From Myxococcales bacterium (lineage in GTDB: Bacteria; Myxococcota; Myxococcia; Myxococcales; Myxococcaceae): a stretch of 52,429 nucleotides of DNA. Positions 8,826 through 17,071 of this stretch are shown here, piece after piece (the first letter of the stretch is position 1; every line of letters begins with the position of its first letter). The position numbers and the translations under genes are program-made. The stretch lies in the NCBI GenBank assembly GCA_003153055.1, contig PMBV01000203.1:8758-61186 (forward strand). The letters are read 5' to 3'. The notes below the pieces were generated by a model that saw nothing but the letters and a program-made list of their open reading frames with translations, was not told the origin of the DNA and did not search any database.

Positions 8826-9340
8826 GAAGAGAGGCGCTCCCGTAGTAGAGACCGAGCGGGGCCGCAACTCTGGGAACCCCCCACTTTCTCGGAATCTGAA
8901 ACTGGCTTGCTGGGCGCTTTCCAGAACGCGGTCGTCCAGGTCGAAGGGGTCGGCCTGGGCGAGGGGCGAAGCGTGAGCGACAACTTGGTTGTCGCGATCA
9001 GACGCCAATTCGCGACAACCTGGTTGTCGCCCGCAGAAGGGTCGCCTCACCCCGCGTCCTCCGACCAAGCAGCCGAGGCGGCCAGGCCCAGCGCCTCGAC
9101 CCGAGACCGCGGTGAGCACACGAGAGGGCCGCGAGCTTGCCCTGCAGCACTCGACCGACCGGCCGAGGGGCTGCTGGTGCTCGCCCCGAGGCCCCGGCCC
9201 CCTGCCTTGCTCCCAACGCTCCAAGCCGCGGTGGAGCCATCATCGAGCCTTCGTTGCACACAGGCCCGTGGGTAACGGACCAGGTCCGCGGCCGGCTCGG
9301 GGAGGGCCAGATGGAGAAGCGGCCACGGGCCGCCCCAGCT
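8826..9340. other. Non-coding stretch upstream of the sigma operon
   Basis: No convincing gene. It holds the leader of the sigma operon and the two palindromes at 8977-9030. From 9031 to 9340 I see only GC-rich sequence with short overlapping frames and no recognisable product. Confidence 0.5.
8977..9030. promoter_or_regulatory. Pair of 19-bp palindromes (putative operator)
   Basis: 8977-8995 reads GCGACAACTTGGTTGTCGC (8-3-8 perfect inverted repeat) and 9012-9030 reads GCGACAACCTGGTTGTCGC (9-1-9 perfect inverted repeat). Centres are 35 bp apart and about 160-195 bp upstream of the sigma factor start. Two copies of one dyad in an otherwise non-coding stretch suggest binding sites for a dimeric regulator. 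No matching regulator can be named. Confidence 0.6.
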
Positions 9341-9541
9341 CCGCGGCGGTGAAGCGGGTGGCCAGCGTGGCCTTCACCGCCTGGCGGGTGAACTTGGCCC
9401 CGACCTTCTTCTGCACGCACTCCGCGTCGTGACTCAGCGTGATGTCCACCTGTACGGCGCCCTTGGACTCGCGCGGCAGCCGTCGACGCGCACCACGCGA
9501 TGAGTACCGCGCTCGACACCTTATCCACGTTGCCGGTGTGC
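9341..9541 (-). pseudogene. Remnant of a second copy of the Hsp70 3' region
   Basis: On the minus strand, frames in this stretch encode KGAVQVDITLSHDAECV, AVKATLATRFTAAE and TGNVDKVSSAVLI. These match PKGAVQVAITLSLDAECV, AVKATLATRFTAAE and TGNVDKVSSVVLI of the intact Hsp70 gene at 12092-14992. At the DNA level, 9341-9492 aligns with about 12220-12366, and 9491-9541 with about 12562-12612. About 195 bp is therefore missing between the two blocks, and further small indels break the frame. Same orientation as the intact gene, so the two form a direct repeat around the glucosidase gene. Confidence 0.8.
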
Positions 9542-9833
9542 CTGGGTGTGGCAGTGTCGGGAGGGGTGCTGGTCTGCCTGACGCCCAACTCCGCGGAGGC
9601 ATTTGCCTGACGCGGCGGGCCAATTCAGACGATGAGTTCGCCGGCCTGTACGCGAATGGTTCAAGCTGTACGAGAAGCGACCGCCAAACGTGGCTTGTTT
9701 CAGTCCATCCCGGGAGCGCGCGCCACGTACAGTTGCGCTGGCGCAATGCTTGCTGGGCTCGGGCGCGGCTCGAATCGAAATCGAAATCGAAATCGAAATC
9801 GAATCGACCGAATCCAACACGAGGGAGGACTCA
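9542..9833. other. 5' region of the glucosidase gene
   Basis: Probable promoter and leader region. It contains TGCCTGACGC twice and the TCGAAA microsatellite. No separate gene seen. Confidence 0.4.
9770..9807 (+). repeat. TCGAAA hexanucleotide tandem repeat
   Basis: Four exact TCGAAA units (9775-9798) flanked by TCGAA (9770-9774), TCGAA (9799-9803) and TCGA (9804-9807). It lies in the leader about 125-165 bp before the chosen start of the GH3 glucosidase. Confidence 0.9.
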
Positions 9834-9933
9834 CATGAAGACAGCGATTGAAGCGCACGCTCTTTGTGGTGCTCAGCCTGTTGGCGCCGACGTGTGGCTC
9901 GCGGACAACCCATACAGCCAGGGAGCACCTCAC

Positions 9934-12075
9934 ATGAAACATACCCACGGTTCCTTCCGCTGGACCACCGCCCCCGCCGTGGCACTGATGGTCCTCACCG
10001 TCGGCAACGCCAGTCTCGCACAAGAGAGGCATCGGCCAGACGACTCCTGGTGGGAGGATGACGACGAGTGCACCGCCATTCCGCCAATGCCGACGTACCG
10101 AGATTGGCCGCACGTGGACAGCGCGGTGAGAAGAAGCCCTGCACAGGAGGCCTGGATCGCCGAGATCGTGAAGAGCATGACACTCGCGCAGAAGGTGGGG
10201 CAGATGACCCAACCCGAGACCCTCGGGCTTTCACCCGCCGAGGCGCGCGACTACTACATCGGCTCGGTCCTGAGCGGCGGCAACGACTGGCCGGCCGGCA
10301 AGCTCTCGCCCCCGTCGGGGTGGCTGGAGGTCGCAGACGGCTACTGGGATGCCGCTCTGTCGACCGACATGAAAGTCAAAATCCCCATCTTGTTCGGAGT
10401 CGACGGAGTGCACGGCAACCAGAAGCAGTTCGGCGCGACGCTCTTCCCGCACAACATCGGCCTGGGCGCCAGCCACGATGCCTGCCTGGCCCGGCGCATC
10501 GGGGCCTTCACGGCACAACAGATGAGGGTGAGCGGCTTCGACTACACCTTTTCTCCGTGCGTGACGGTGCCTCAGGACGATCGCTGGGGGCGGACCTATG
10601 AAGGGTTCTCCGAGTACCCAGCCATTACTCGGCAGCTGGGTGGAGCGATGACCCAGGGACTCATGGGGCTCAAACACCCGGGCCACGGATTCTCCGGGGT
10701 GGTCACGACGGCCAAGCACTTTATCGGTGACGGCAGCACGACGCGCGGAGTCGATCAAGGCGTCAGTGCGGTGTCTGAGCTCGAGATGATGAACCTCCAC
10801 GGCCAGGGGTATTTCGCCTCGCTCGCCGCGGGGGCCCAGACGGTCATGGCCTCGTACAACAGCTGGACCAACCCGGCGCTCGGAATCAATGAAGGCAAGG
10901 TCCACGGGAGCAGATACCTGCTCACCACGGTGCTCAAGGAGAAGATGGGGTTCGATGGCATCGTCATCTCTGACTACAATGGCATCGGCCAAGTCGCCGG
11001 GTGCACCAACACGCGCTGTGCGCAAGCCATCAACGCCGGCATCGATCTCTTCATGGTGCCGTACAACCCCGATTGGAAGAATTTCATCGCGGACACCATC
11101 GAGCTCGTCAACAGCGGACAGGTCCCGATGTCGCGCATCGACGACGCGGTGACCCGCATCCTGCGCGTGAAGGTCAGAGCCGGTCTCTTCGAAATGCCCA
11201 AGCCATCGCAGCGCCCCGGCGCCGGAATCGAAGCGAACCTGGTTGGCCGCGAGCTGGGGCGCGAGGCGGTGGCGAAGTCACTCGTGCTCCTCAAGAACAA
11301 TAACCACGTGTTGCCACTCTCGCGCCACGGCAAGATTCTCCTCGTGGGCAAGAGCGGCGACAGCATCCCAAACCAGAATGGTGGGTGGTCGATGGGCTGG
11401 CAGGCCATGCCGCCCTTCGACGACAACACGAACGCGACCTTCCCGAACGGCACGAGCGTGCTCGCCGCGCTGAAGGCCGTCGTGGGCGAGGCCAACGTCA
11501 CCTTCAGCCAGACCGCGGAGGGCGTTGACGTCGGCGCCTATCAGGCCGTGATTGCAGTCATCGGTGAGCGGCCCTACGCCGAGTTCATCGGAGACATCAT
11601 CTGGAACCCCCTGTACTCTTGGGGTCCCACCCAAGGACTCCCCCCACCCGGCCAGGCCACGAGAGAGACGCTCGAGCACGCCGTTCGGAACCCGGAAGAC
11701 CTGGCCGTACTCGACAGGGTGAGCGGCCGGGGCGTCCCGGTCGTCACGGTGTTCATCTCCGGGCGGCCGCTCTACGTCAACAAGGAGCTCAACCGCTCCA
11801 ACGCATTCGTGGCTGCCTGGCTCCCTGGCACCGAGGCCGCCGGCATCACAGACGTCATCTTCCGCGACGCGAACGGAGACATCCACCGCGACTTCCAGGG
11901 CAAGCTCTCGTTTTCGTGGCCCCGCTCGGCCTGCCAGACCCCACTCAACGTCGGCCAGCCGAACTACAATCCGCTCTTCCCCTACGGATTCGGTTTGACC
12001 TACCGACACCAGCACAACCACTGGCTCCCGGTGCTCGATGAGACCCCAGGGCCGGTGGCGGGCTGTTTGGAATAG
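9934..12075 (+). CDS. Secreted glycoside hydrolase family 3 beta-glucosidase / glucan exohydrolase
   Basis: 713 residues from the ATG at 9934, chosen because a normal signal peptide follows directly (MKHTHGSFRWTTAPAVALMV ... NASLAQ). An in-frame ATG at 9835, with its own GGGAGG, would add 33 residues in front. GH3 motifs are clear: MTLAQKVGQMTQPE, GVDGVHGN, the DDRWGRTYEGFSE loop, TTAKHFIGDG, and GIVISDYNGI, whose Asp347 sits where the family's nucleophile Asp is found. A second alpha/beta domain starts near SLVLLKNNNHVLPL, and the C-terminus has FPYGFGLTY. It resembles exported cello-oligosaccharide or glucan exohydrolases, so it likely releases glucose from beta-glucans outside the cell. 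It lies between a broken and an intact copy of the Hsp70 3' region, suggesting acquisition or rearrangement here. Confidence 0.92.
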   Translation: MKHTHGSFRWTTAPAVALMVLTVGNASLAQERHRPDDSWWEDDDECTAIPPMPTYRDWPHVDSAVRRSPAQEAWIAEIVKSMTLAQKVGQMTQPETLGLSPAEARDYYIGSVLSGGNDWPAGKLSPPSGWLEVADGYWDAALSTDMKVKIPILFGVDGVHGNQKQFGATLFPHNIGLGASHDACLARRIGAFTAQQMRVSGFDYTFSPCVTVPQDDRWGRTYEGFSEYPAITRQLGGAMTQGLMGLKHPGHGFSGVVTTAKHFIGDGSTTRGVDQGVSAVSELEMMNLHGQGYFASLAAGAQTVMASYNSWTNPALGINEGKVHGSRYLLTTVLKEKMGFDGIVISDYNGIGQVAGCTNTRCAQAINAGIDLFMVPYNPDWKNFIADTIELVNSGQVPMSRIDDAVTRILRVKVRAGLFEMPKPSQRPGAGIEANLVGRELGREAVAKSLVLLKNNNHVLPLSRHGKILLVGKSGDSIPNQNGGWSMGWQAMPPFDDNTNATFPNGTSVLAALKAVVGEANVTFSQTAEGVDVGAYQAVIAVIGERPYAEFIGDIIWNPLYSWGPTQGLPPPGQATRETLEHAVRNPEDLAVLDRVSGRGVPVVTVFISGRPLYVNKELNRSNAFVAAWLPGTEAAGITDVIFRDANGDIHRDFQGKLSFSWPRSACQTPLNVGQPNYNPLFPYGFGLTYRHQHNHWLPVLDETPGPVAGCLE

Positions 12076-12091
12076 CCAGAAGACTCGCGGC

Positions 12092-14992
12092 TCAGCGGCG
12101 CGAGAACGCCTTCTTGAGCCGCCCCCAGAACCCGCCGGCCCGCTTCTCGAGCTCGTCGGCGCGCTCCTGCTGCACCTCGACCCCCTTGGCCTCGGTGATG
12201 TGCAGCTTGGCGGCGATCTCCGCGGCGGTGAAGCGGGTGGCCAGCGTGGCCTTCACCGCCTTGCGGGTGCGGAACTCCTTGGCTTCGACCTTCAGCACGC
12301 ACTCCGCGTCGAGGCTCAGGGTGATGGCCACCTGCACGGCGCCCTTGGGCCCGCGGGGCAGCCCGTCGATGCGCACCACGCCGATGAGCTCGTTGCCGGC
12401 GACGTTGGAGTCCTCTCCCTGGAAGACCGTCACCTCGAGCTCCTGCTGATTGTCTTCGTGGGTCGAGATGCCGAAGGACTTCGTCGCCGGGAGGGGGGTG
12501 TTGCGTTCGATGAGGCGATGAAAGCCTCCGCCGGCCTTGCCCAGACCGACGGTCATCGGCACCACGTCGATGAGCACCACGCTCGACACCTTGTCCACGT
12601 TGCCGGTGTACAGCGCCGCCCCCAGAGCCACCGCCTCGTCGGCGTTCACCGACGCGTGGGCGGGCTTCTTGAACACCTTCTGGAGCCGCTCCCTCACCAG
12701 CGGCATGCGGCTCATGCCCCCGACCAAGATGACGTCGTCGACGCTGGCCGGCTTGAGCTTCGCGTCGAGCAACACGTCGTGCACCACCTGAATCGTCCGG
12801 TCGACCAGGTCATCGCACGCCGCTTCGAGCTCCTGGCGGGTGACGGTGCACTTGAGGTCCCTCGGCTTGCCTCCTTGGTCGAGCTCGAGCATCGGGAGGT
12901 GCACATCGAACCTGGCGCGCTCCGACAGCGCCACCTTGCACTTCTCGGCCATGTCGGCCACGCGTGAGAGGGCCACCCGGTCGCCATCGAAGGGCTGCCC
13001 GTGCTGCGTGGCGTAGCGCTCGAGCAGCACGTCGACAACCTGGTTGTCGAAGTCGACGCCTCCCAGAAACACGTCACCTCCCGTGGCCAGCACCTCGAAG
13101 ACGTTCTTGTCCAACCGGAGCAGCGTGGCGTCGAAGGTGCCGCCTCCGAGGTCGTAGACCAGCACCGTCTTGGTCAGCTCCCGGTTCATCCCGAAGGCGA
13201 GCGCCGCGGCCGTCGGCTCGTTGAGAATGCGCTCGACCTTGAGGCCCGCCATGTGCCCGGCCCGACGAACCGCCTCGCGCTGGGGCTCGGAGTAGTAGGC
13301 CGGGCAGGTCACCACCGCTCGGGTGACCTCCTGGCCCAGGGCCTGCTGGGCCATTTCCCGGCACTCGCGCAGTACGAGCCCCTGCACCTCTTCGAGCGAC
13401 AACACGTGGGGCCCCAAGCGCACCGCCGCGCGGCCTTCTTCTCCGGAGCAGATTTCGTAGTGGAAGCGGTCGCGCACCTGTCGCACCGTCGGGCTGTCGA
13501 AGCTGCGACCCACCAAGCGCTTGGCCCCGAAGATGGACTGGGTCGGGTTGAGGATCATCTGCGCCTTGGCCCGATGACCGACCAGCAGCTTGCCCTGCGG
13601 CGTCAGCGCGACCACCGAGGGAATCGTGTTGTAGCCGTCCTTCGAGCTGAGGATGATGGGCCGCCCCTTCGACACCACGGCACAGGCCGAATTCGTCGTG
13701 CCGAGATCGATGCCGATGACGGGCCCCTGCGCCCCCTGCACGTCCACCGGCTTGAGGAAGACGAGTCCGCCCACGGGCGGAGGCACGGGCGAAGGGGGCG
13801 GCTCGCTCGACTCTGGGCGCAGCACGGGCACCGGTCGCGCCGGCGAGGCCGAGGGCGTTGCTCGAGTGGGGAGCTCCCGGCCAACTCGTTCTCCGGGTCC
13901 CGCCACAGCGGGCGTCACACGCGCAGCCTCCAACAGCGACGCCTCCAACGGCGACACCTCCGACCGCGGCACCTCTGAACGCGGCACCTCCGCATCCCGC
14001 CCGTGCGGCGGAGTCACCGACCGACGCACATCTGGTTTCGGGGCCTTGGGCTTGGCGAGAACGATCACCTCATCGCCTCCCGCCTCGGAGGTCTGTGTCT
14101 CATGTGGCGGCGCTTCATCTGGCGGCGCTTCATGCGGCGACCGGTGCGGAGCCTCGCGCTTGAGCCCGGGGAATGCCGCCGCGGCCTTCGCGTCGGGAGT
14201 GGGGCCCGATGACGGAGCGACTCGCGCGGGTGGCCCTGGCGAAGGCGACGGACCGTGGACCACCACCACCGGGACCAGGTCGATATCGATGTCGAACTCC
14301 GCCGCGGCGGACGCCAACTCCACCGGAGGCTCCGGGGTGGTGGCGAGGAGATCGGCCAGATCGAGCTCGATCTCCGCGCTCGGAGCCGCCACTGACGGCT
14401 CCTCGCCCTCGGTCCACACGCCAGAGGCCACGACGGTGGTGAACACCTCGACCTCGGGTGGCGGCGGTGGAGGAACCACGCTCGGGACCACGAACGTCGT
14501 CGTCTCCAGTTCAGTGCTGGGCTCGACCTCGTCGTCGGTCATCGCCTCGACCGGCAGCTCCGAGGCGCTCGGTGGCTGGGCGAACGGGTCGAACGGCGGC
14601 ACCAGAGGAGGCACCTTGAGCGGCTCCACCGGCGTCAATGGTGGCAAGTGAGCAGCCTGCGCCGGCCGTGCCCGCAACATTCGATCCACCAGGGCCCGGC
14701 TCGCGCTGTCCAAGGAGAGAAATTCGATGCCCATGCCAGGCGAGCCCGCGGCCTCCTCCGCGGCACGAACCCACCGCACCACCCCGGTGCCCTGGAGCAC
14801 CCGCTGCCCATCGGCGATCTCCACCTTGAAGCGGAGCTCAGTGCCGATGGCCTTCGGCTCGCGGGTGCGAATGAACATTCCACCCGACGACAGGTTCGTC
14901 GCGTACTTCTGCACGAACTCGTCCACGCCATGGTGGCCCAGCTTCACCAGGAGCCCCACGGCTCTTCGCGTCGTCGAGCGCTTCTCCGGCAT
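12092..14992 (-). CDS. PilZ domain-Hsp70 (DnaK-like) fusion protein
   Basis: 966 residues, ATG at 14992. Residues about 1-110 form a PilZ domain (TIGR02266-like) with R-S-T-T-R near the start and NLSSGGMF. These match the R-x3-R and N-x-S-x2-G signatures for cyclic di-GMP binding. Residues about 111-420 are a long Pro/Glu/Ala-rich linker containing pentapeptide repeats. An Hsp70 ATPase begins at about 423 (GIDLGTTNSACAV; AVVTCPAYYSEPQREA; LVYDLGGGTFDAT; VILVGGMSRMP), then a substrate-binding beta part (IERNTPLPATKSF) and a short lid, ending near FWGRLKKAFSRR. The lid is shorter than in DnaK and there is no EEVD-like tail. No dnaJ or grpE is nearby. A chaperone whose activity or location answers to c-di-GMP is an inference from the fusion. 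Confidence 0.9.
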   Translation of the reverse strand: MPEKRSTTRRAVGLLVKLGHHGVDEFVQKYATNLSSGGMFIRTREPKAIGTELRFKVEIADGQRVLQGTGVVRWVRAAEEAAGSPGMGIEFLSLDSASRALVDRMLRARPAQAAHLPPLTPVEPLKVPPLVPPFDPFAQPPSASELPVEAMTDDEVEPSTELETTTFVVPSVVPPPPPPEVEVFTTVVASGVWTEGEEPSVAAPSAEIELDLADLLATTPEPPVELASAAAEFDIDIDLVPVVVVHGPSPSPGPPARVAPSSGPTPDAKAAAAFPGLKREAPHRSPHEAPPDEAPPHETQTSEAGGDEVIVLAKPKAPKPDVRRSVTPPHGRDAEVPRSEVPRSEVSPLEASLLEAARVTPAVAGPGERVGRELPTRATPSASPARPVPVLRPESSEPPPSPVPPPVGGLVFLKPVDVQGAQGPVIGIDLGTTNSACAVVSKGRPIILSSKDGYNTIPSVVALTPQGKLLVGHRAKAQMILNPTQSIFGAKRLVGRSFDSPTVRQVRDRFHYEICSGEEGRAAVRLGPHVLSLEEVQGLVLRECREMAQQALGQEVTRAVVTCPAYYSEPQREAVRRAGHMAGLKVERILNEPTAAALAFGMNRELTKTVLVYDLGGGTFDATLLRLDKNVFEVLATGGDVFLGGVDFDNQVVDVLLERYATQHGQPFDGDRVALSRVADMAEKCKVALSERARFDVHLPMLELDQGGKPRDLKCTVTRQELEAACDDLVDRTIQVVHDVLLDAKLKPASVDDVILVGGMSRMPLVRERLQKVFKKPAHASVNADEAVALGAALYTGNVDKVSSVVLIDVVPMTVGLGKAGGGFHRLIERNTPLPATKSFGISTHEDNQQELEVTVFQGEDSNVAGNELIGVVRIDGLPRGPKGAVQVAITLSLDAECVLKVEAKEFRTRKAVKATLATRFTAAEIAAKLHITEAKGVEVQQERADELEKRAGGFWGRLKKAFSRR
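13921..13995 (-). repeat. 15-bp imperfect tandem repeat in the Hsp70 linker
   Basis: Five 15-bp units of the form GCGGCACCTCCGAAC (13921, 13936, 13951, 13966, 13981) encode pentapeptides such as SEVPR/AEVPR/LEASL. The length keeps the frame, so copy number could change linker length without breaking the gene. Confidence 0.7.
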
Positions 14993-15125
14993 TGCTCAAT
15001 TATGCTGCCCTCGCGGAATCGCGCCGAGAAACCCACACTTATTGCAATTCGGGAGCCATCGCAGCGTGGCGTCTGCCCGATGTGACGATTAGCCGTTGAG
15101 GGGAACCACTGACCCACGAGGTCTC

Positions 15126-15938
15126 GTGCACGCCCGCATCCTCTACGACGCCTGCCCGCTGTGCGAGCACACCGAAGGAGACTCGGTCGGCACGGCGAGC
15201 TGCGCCAAGCACCCGCTCTACCTTCCGTCATTCCCCGACACCATGCGCTGGCTGCGCTGCGGCGCCTGCGGTCACGTCTTCGCCGACGGCTACTTCGGCG
15301 AGGCAGCGCTGGCGGAGCTGTTCTCCACCGCCAACCCGAATCAACTGCCCCCGGGCGCCGACGTCGAGCGGCTCCGTCAGCTCTCGTCGCGCATGGTGGA
15401 GCGCGTGGTCGCCGCCCGCGCCGGAGCCCTGGGAAAGTGGATTGACGTGGGCTTCGGCAACGGAGCCTTGGTGGCCACCGCGGCGGAGTTCGGTTTCGAG
15501 GTGCTCGGGCTCGACACCCGGGCCGAGGCGGTGCAGCGCCTCCTGGAGCTGGGCTACCCCGCGTTGCAGGGCACCCTCGAGGCGCTCGAGAGCCCAACGC
15601 CAGTCGACGTGGTGTCCTTCGCCGACGTCCTCGAGCACATGCCCTTCCCCCGAAAGGCCCTGGCCAAGGCTCGGTCGCTCCTCGGCCCTCGAGGCGTGCT
15701 CCTCGTGTCCTTACCCAACCTCGACTCGCTCCATTGGCGGGTGATGGACCGGGCCAAGACCAACCCGTACTGGGGCGAACTGGAGCATCTGCACAACTTC
15801 AGTCGACAGCGGCTGTACTCGCTCCTCAACGACGAGGGCTTCGAGGCAGTCGGCTACGCGGTCAGTGAGCGGTACCTGGCGGGAATGGAGGTCGTCGCCA
15901 GGCGAGCACAGCCTGCCATGACGCAGGACCAGAAGTAG
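15126..15938 (+). CDS. SAM-dependent methyltransferase with N-terminal zinc ribbon
   Basis: About 270 residues from the GTG at 15126, which has CGAGG just upstream; a TTG at 15096 is an alternative. Two CxxC pairs (CPLCEH ... CGACGH) form a zinc ribbon. A class I methyltransferase fold follows: WIDVGFGNGALVATAAEFGF is the SAM-binding glycine motif, EVLGLDTR the acidic strand end, and VVSFADVLEHMPFPRKAL motif II. The layout matches the UbiE/SmtA-type methyltransferases often seen in surface polysaccharide or natural product loci. Substrate unknown. Divergent from the PilZ-Hsp70 gene, with about 130 bp between. Confidence 0.8.
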   Translation: MHARILYDACPLCEHTEGDSVGTASCAKHPLYLPSFPDTMRWLRCGACGHVFADGYFGEAALAELFSTANPNQLPPGADVERLRQLSSRMVERVVAARAGALGKWIDVGFGNGALVATAAEFGFEVLGLDTRAEAVQRLLELGYPALQGTLEALESPTPVDVVSFADVLEHMPFPRKALAKARSLLGPRGVLLVSLPNLDSLHWRVMDRAKTNPYWGELEHLHNFSRQRLYSLLNDEGFEAVGYAVSERYLAGMEVVARRAQPAMTQDQK

Positions 15939-15991
15939 CGCGCTCACGGCGCTCGTCAGAGCCCCTCCGCCTCTGGTAGGCACCGCGCACC

Positions 15992-16423
15992 GTGGCGTCC
16001 CCAGCGAGCGCTCCTTGGGTCTCTTTCCTTCACCCCGCCGTGGCGACGGGCGGGCTGGTGCTGTGCTGGCTCACCCTGCGCCTGGGCCTTCTCATCCGCG
16101 ACGCTCGCGTCAAGCGCGCCCCCACGCCCGAGGCCGTGCGGGGCCGACACCTTCGCCTGGCGCTCCCAGCGGTGCTCCTGGTGGTCGCGTCCTTTCCCCT
16201 CGGGCTCGTCTCGGCGGTCTTCGTTCGAGACCTGAAGCCGCTCCACACCGCCCATGGCTGGCTCGGAGCCGGGGCGACCTTGGGCTTCGTCGGCGCTGCC
16301 GTCATCGGCCGGGGCCTGGCGGTGAATCCACGCCGTCGCCGAGGCGCTCATGTGGCGTTGAGCCTGCTCGGTCTCTTCCTCAGCCTCCTCGTGGCGTTCA
16401 CCGGAATCGAGTTGCTGCCCTGA
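15992..16423 (+). CDS. Four-helix membrane protein, DUF4079-like
   Basis: 143 residues from a GTG at 15992. Four hydrophobic helices are visible: about 13-35 (HPAVATGGLVLCWLTLRLGL), 56-77, 85-106 and 121-141. The first contains HPAVA and the third begins HTAHGW, so conserved histidines lie near the membrane faces as in cytochrome b561-like or DUF4079 proteins. Haem binding is a guess. It follows the methyltransferase by 53 bp on the same strand. Confidence 0.65.
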   Translation: MASPASAPWVSFLHPAVATGGLVLCWLTLRLGLLIRDARVKRAPTPEAVRGRHLRLALPAVLLVVASFPLGLVSAVFVRDLKPLHTAHGWLGAGATLGFVGAAVIGRGLAVNPRRRRGAHVALSLLGLFLSLLVAFTGIELLP

Positions 16424-16441
16424 CGTGGTGAAGGCTCGGCC

Positions 16442-17071
16442 TCAGCGACCGAGCTTCGCCGCCTCGTACGCCCCGAGCAGGGCCTCGCCGACGCCCTGGG
16501 CCGAGGGACCCCACGCGATGATGCCATCTTCGTGGCCGGCCATGGCCAGCACGCCTGCCGCGCCCACGCGTTGAACCAGCTCGGCCACCGCTTCGGCCAT
16601 GGCCACGGTGCCGTACTCGACCCCATCAGGGGTGCTCGGCAGCCCCAGCCGACCCGCGGCGCGCCACAGCTCGGGCGCGTGCACATGGAAGACGAAGCCC
16701 GTGGTGGCCATGGCGGCGTACACCGATGCGTGGCTCATCGCCTCCGACGACGGCGCCAGCGGCCCGCGGCTCCGCACCACCCCGTGCTGACTCGAGCCCT
16801 CGGAGGCTTCCACCAGAGCGTAATGGCGCTCGTCGGTGTGCTCGAGGCCGCCCGTCTGCGTGCCGGTGATGAGAAACGACTGGCCCTGGACTCTGGCGCT
16901 GACGTTGCCCCACCCCACTCCGCCGTAGCGCACGCCGTCGTGACCGATGAGCCGCTCGCGCCACAGCTGCCGCCGCCAGCCGTCGAGCGTCGACACCAGC
17001 GCCGCCGCCGAGGCCGGCAAGGGCTCTCTCGCATGCACGAGCTGGAATCGAATGACTCCGTCAGCCGTCAC
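16442..17071 (-). CDS. Class II aldolase/adducin-family protein, MtnB- or Ald2-like
   Basis: 209 residues from a GTG at 17071 that overlaps the mtnA stop (GTGA) and has GGAG upstream. The frame runs open to 17446, but that part lies inside mtnA. Class II aldolase features: VGWGNVSARVQGQSFLITGT, the zinc-type HVHAPELW, and GHEDGIIAWG with the third histidine. Coupling to mtnA suggests it acts on 5-methylthioribulose-1-phosphate. It could be a dehydratase (MtnB, methionine salvage) or an aldolase (the DHAP shunt releasing methylthioacetaldehyde). No mtnC, mtnD or mtnK is near, so the two cannot be separated here. Confidence 0.75.
   Translation of the reverse strand: MTADGVIRFQLVHAREPLPASAAALVSTLDGWRRQLWRERLIGHDGVRYGGVGWGNVSARVQGQSFLITGTQTGGLEHTDERHYALVEASEGSSQHGVVRSRGPLAPSSEAMSHASVYAAMATTGFVFHVHAPELWRAAGRLGLPSTPDGVEYGTVAMAEAVAELVQRVGAAGVLAMAGHEDGIIAWGPSAQGVGEALLGAYEAAKLGR

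Noticed and set aside
13033..13049. CGACAACCTGGTTGTCG, matching the core of the sigma-operon palindromes
   Set aside because: It lies inside the Hsp70 ATPase and encodes the conserved D-N-Q-V-V, so coding constraint can explain it; not listed as an operator.
13653..14651. Plus-strand frame of 332 codons opposite the PilZ-Hsp70 linker
   Set aside because: Ser/Gly/Thr-rich product is the mirror of the Pro/Ala/Glu-rich linker codons; no motifs.
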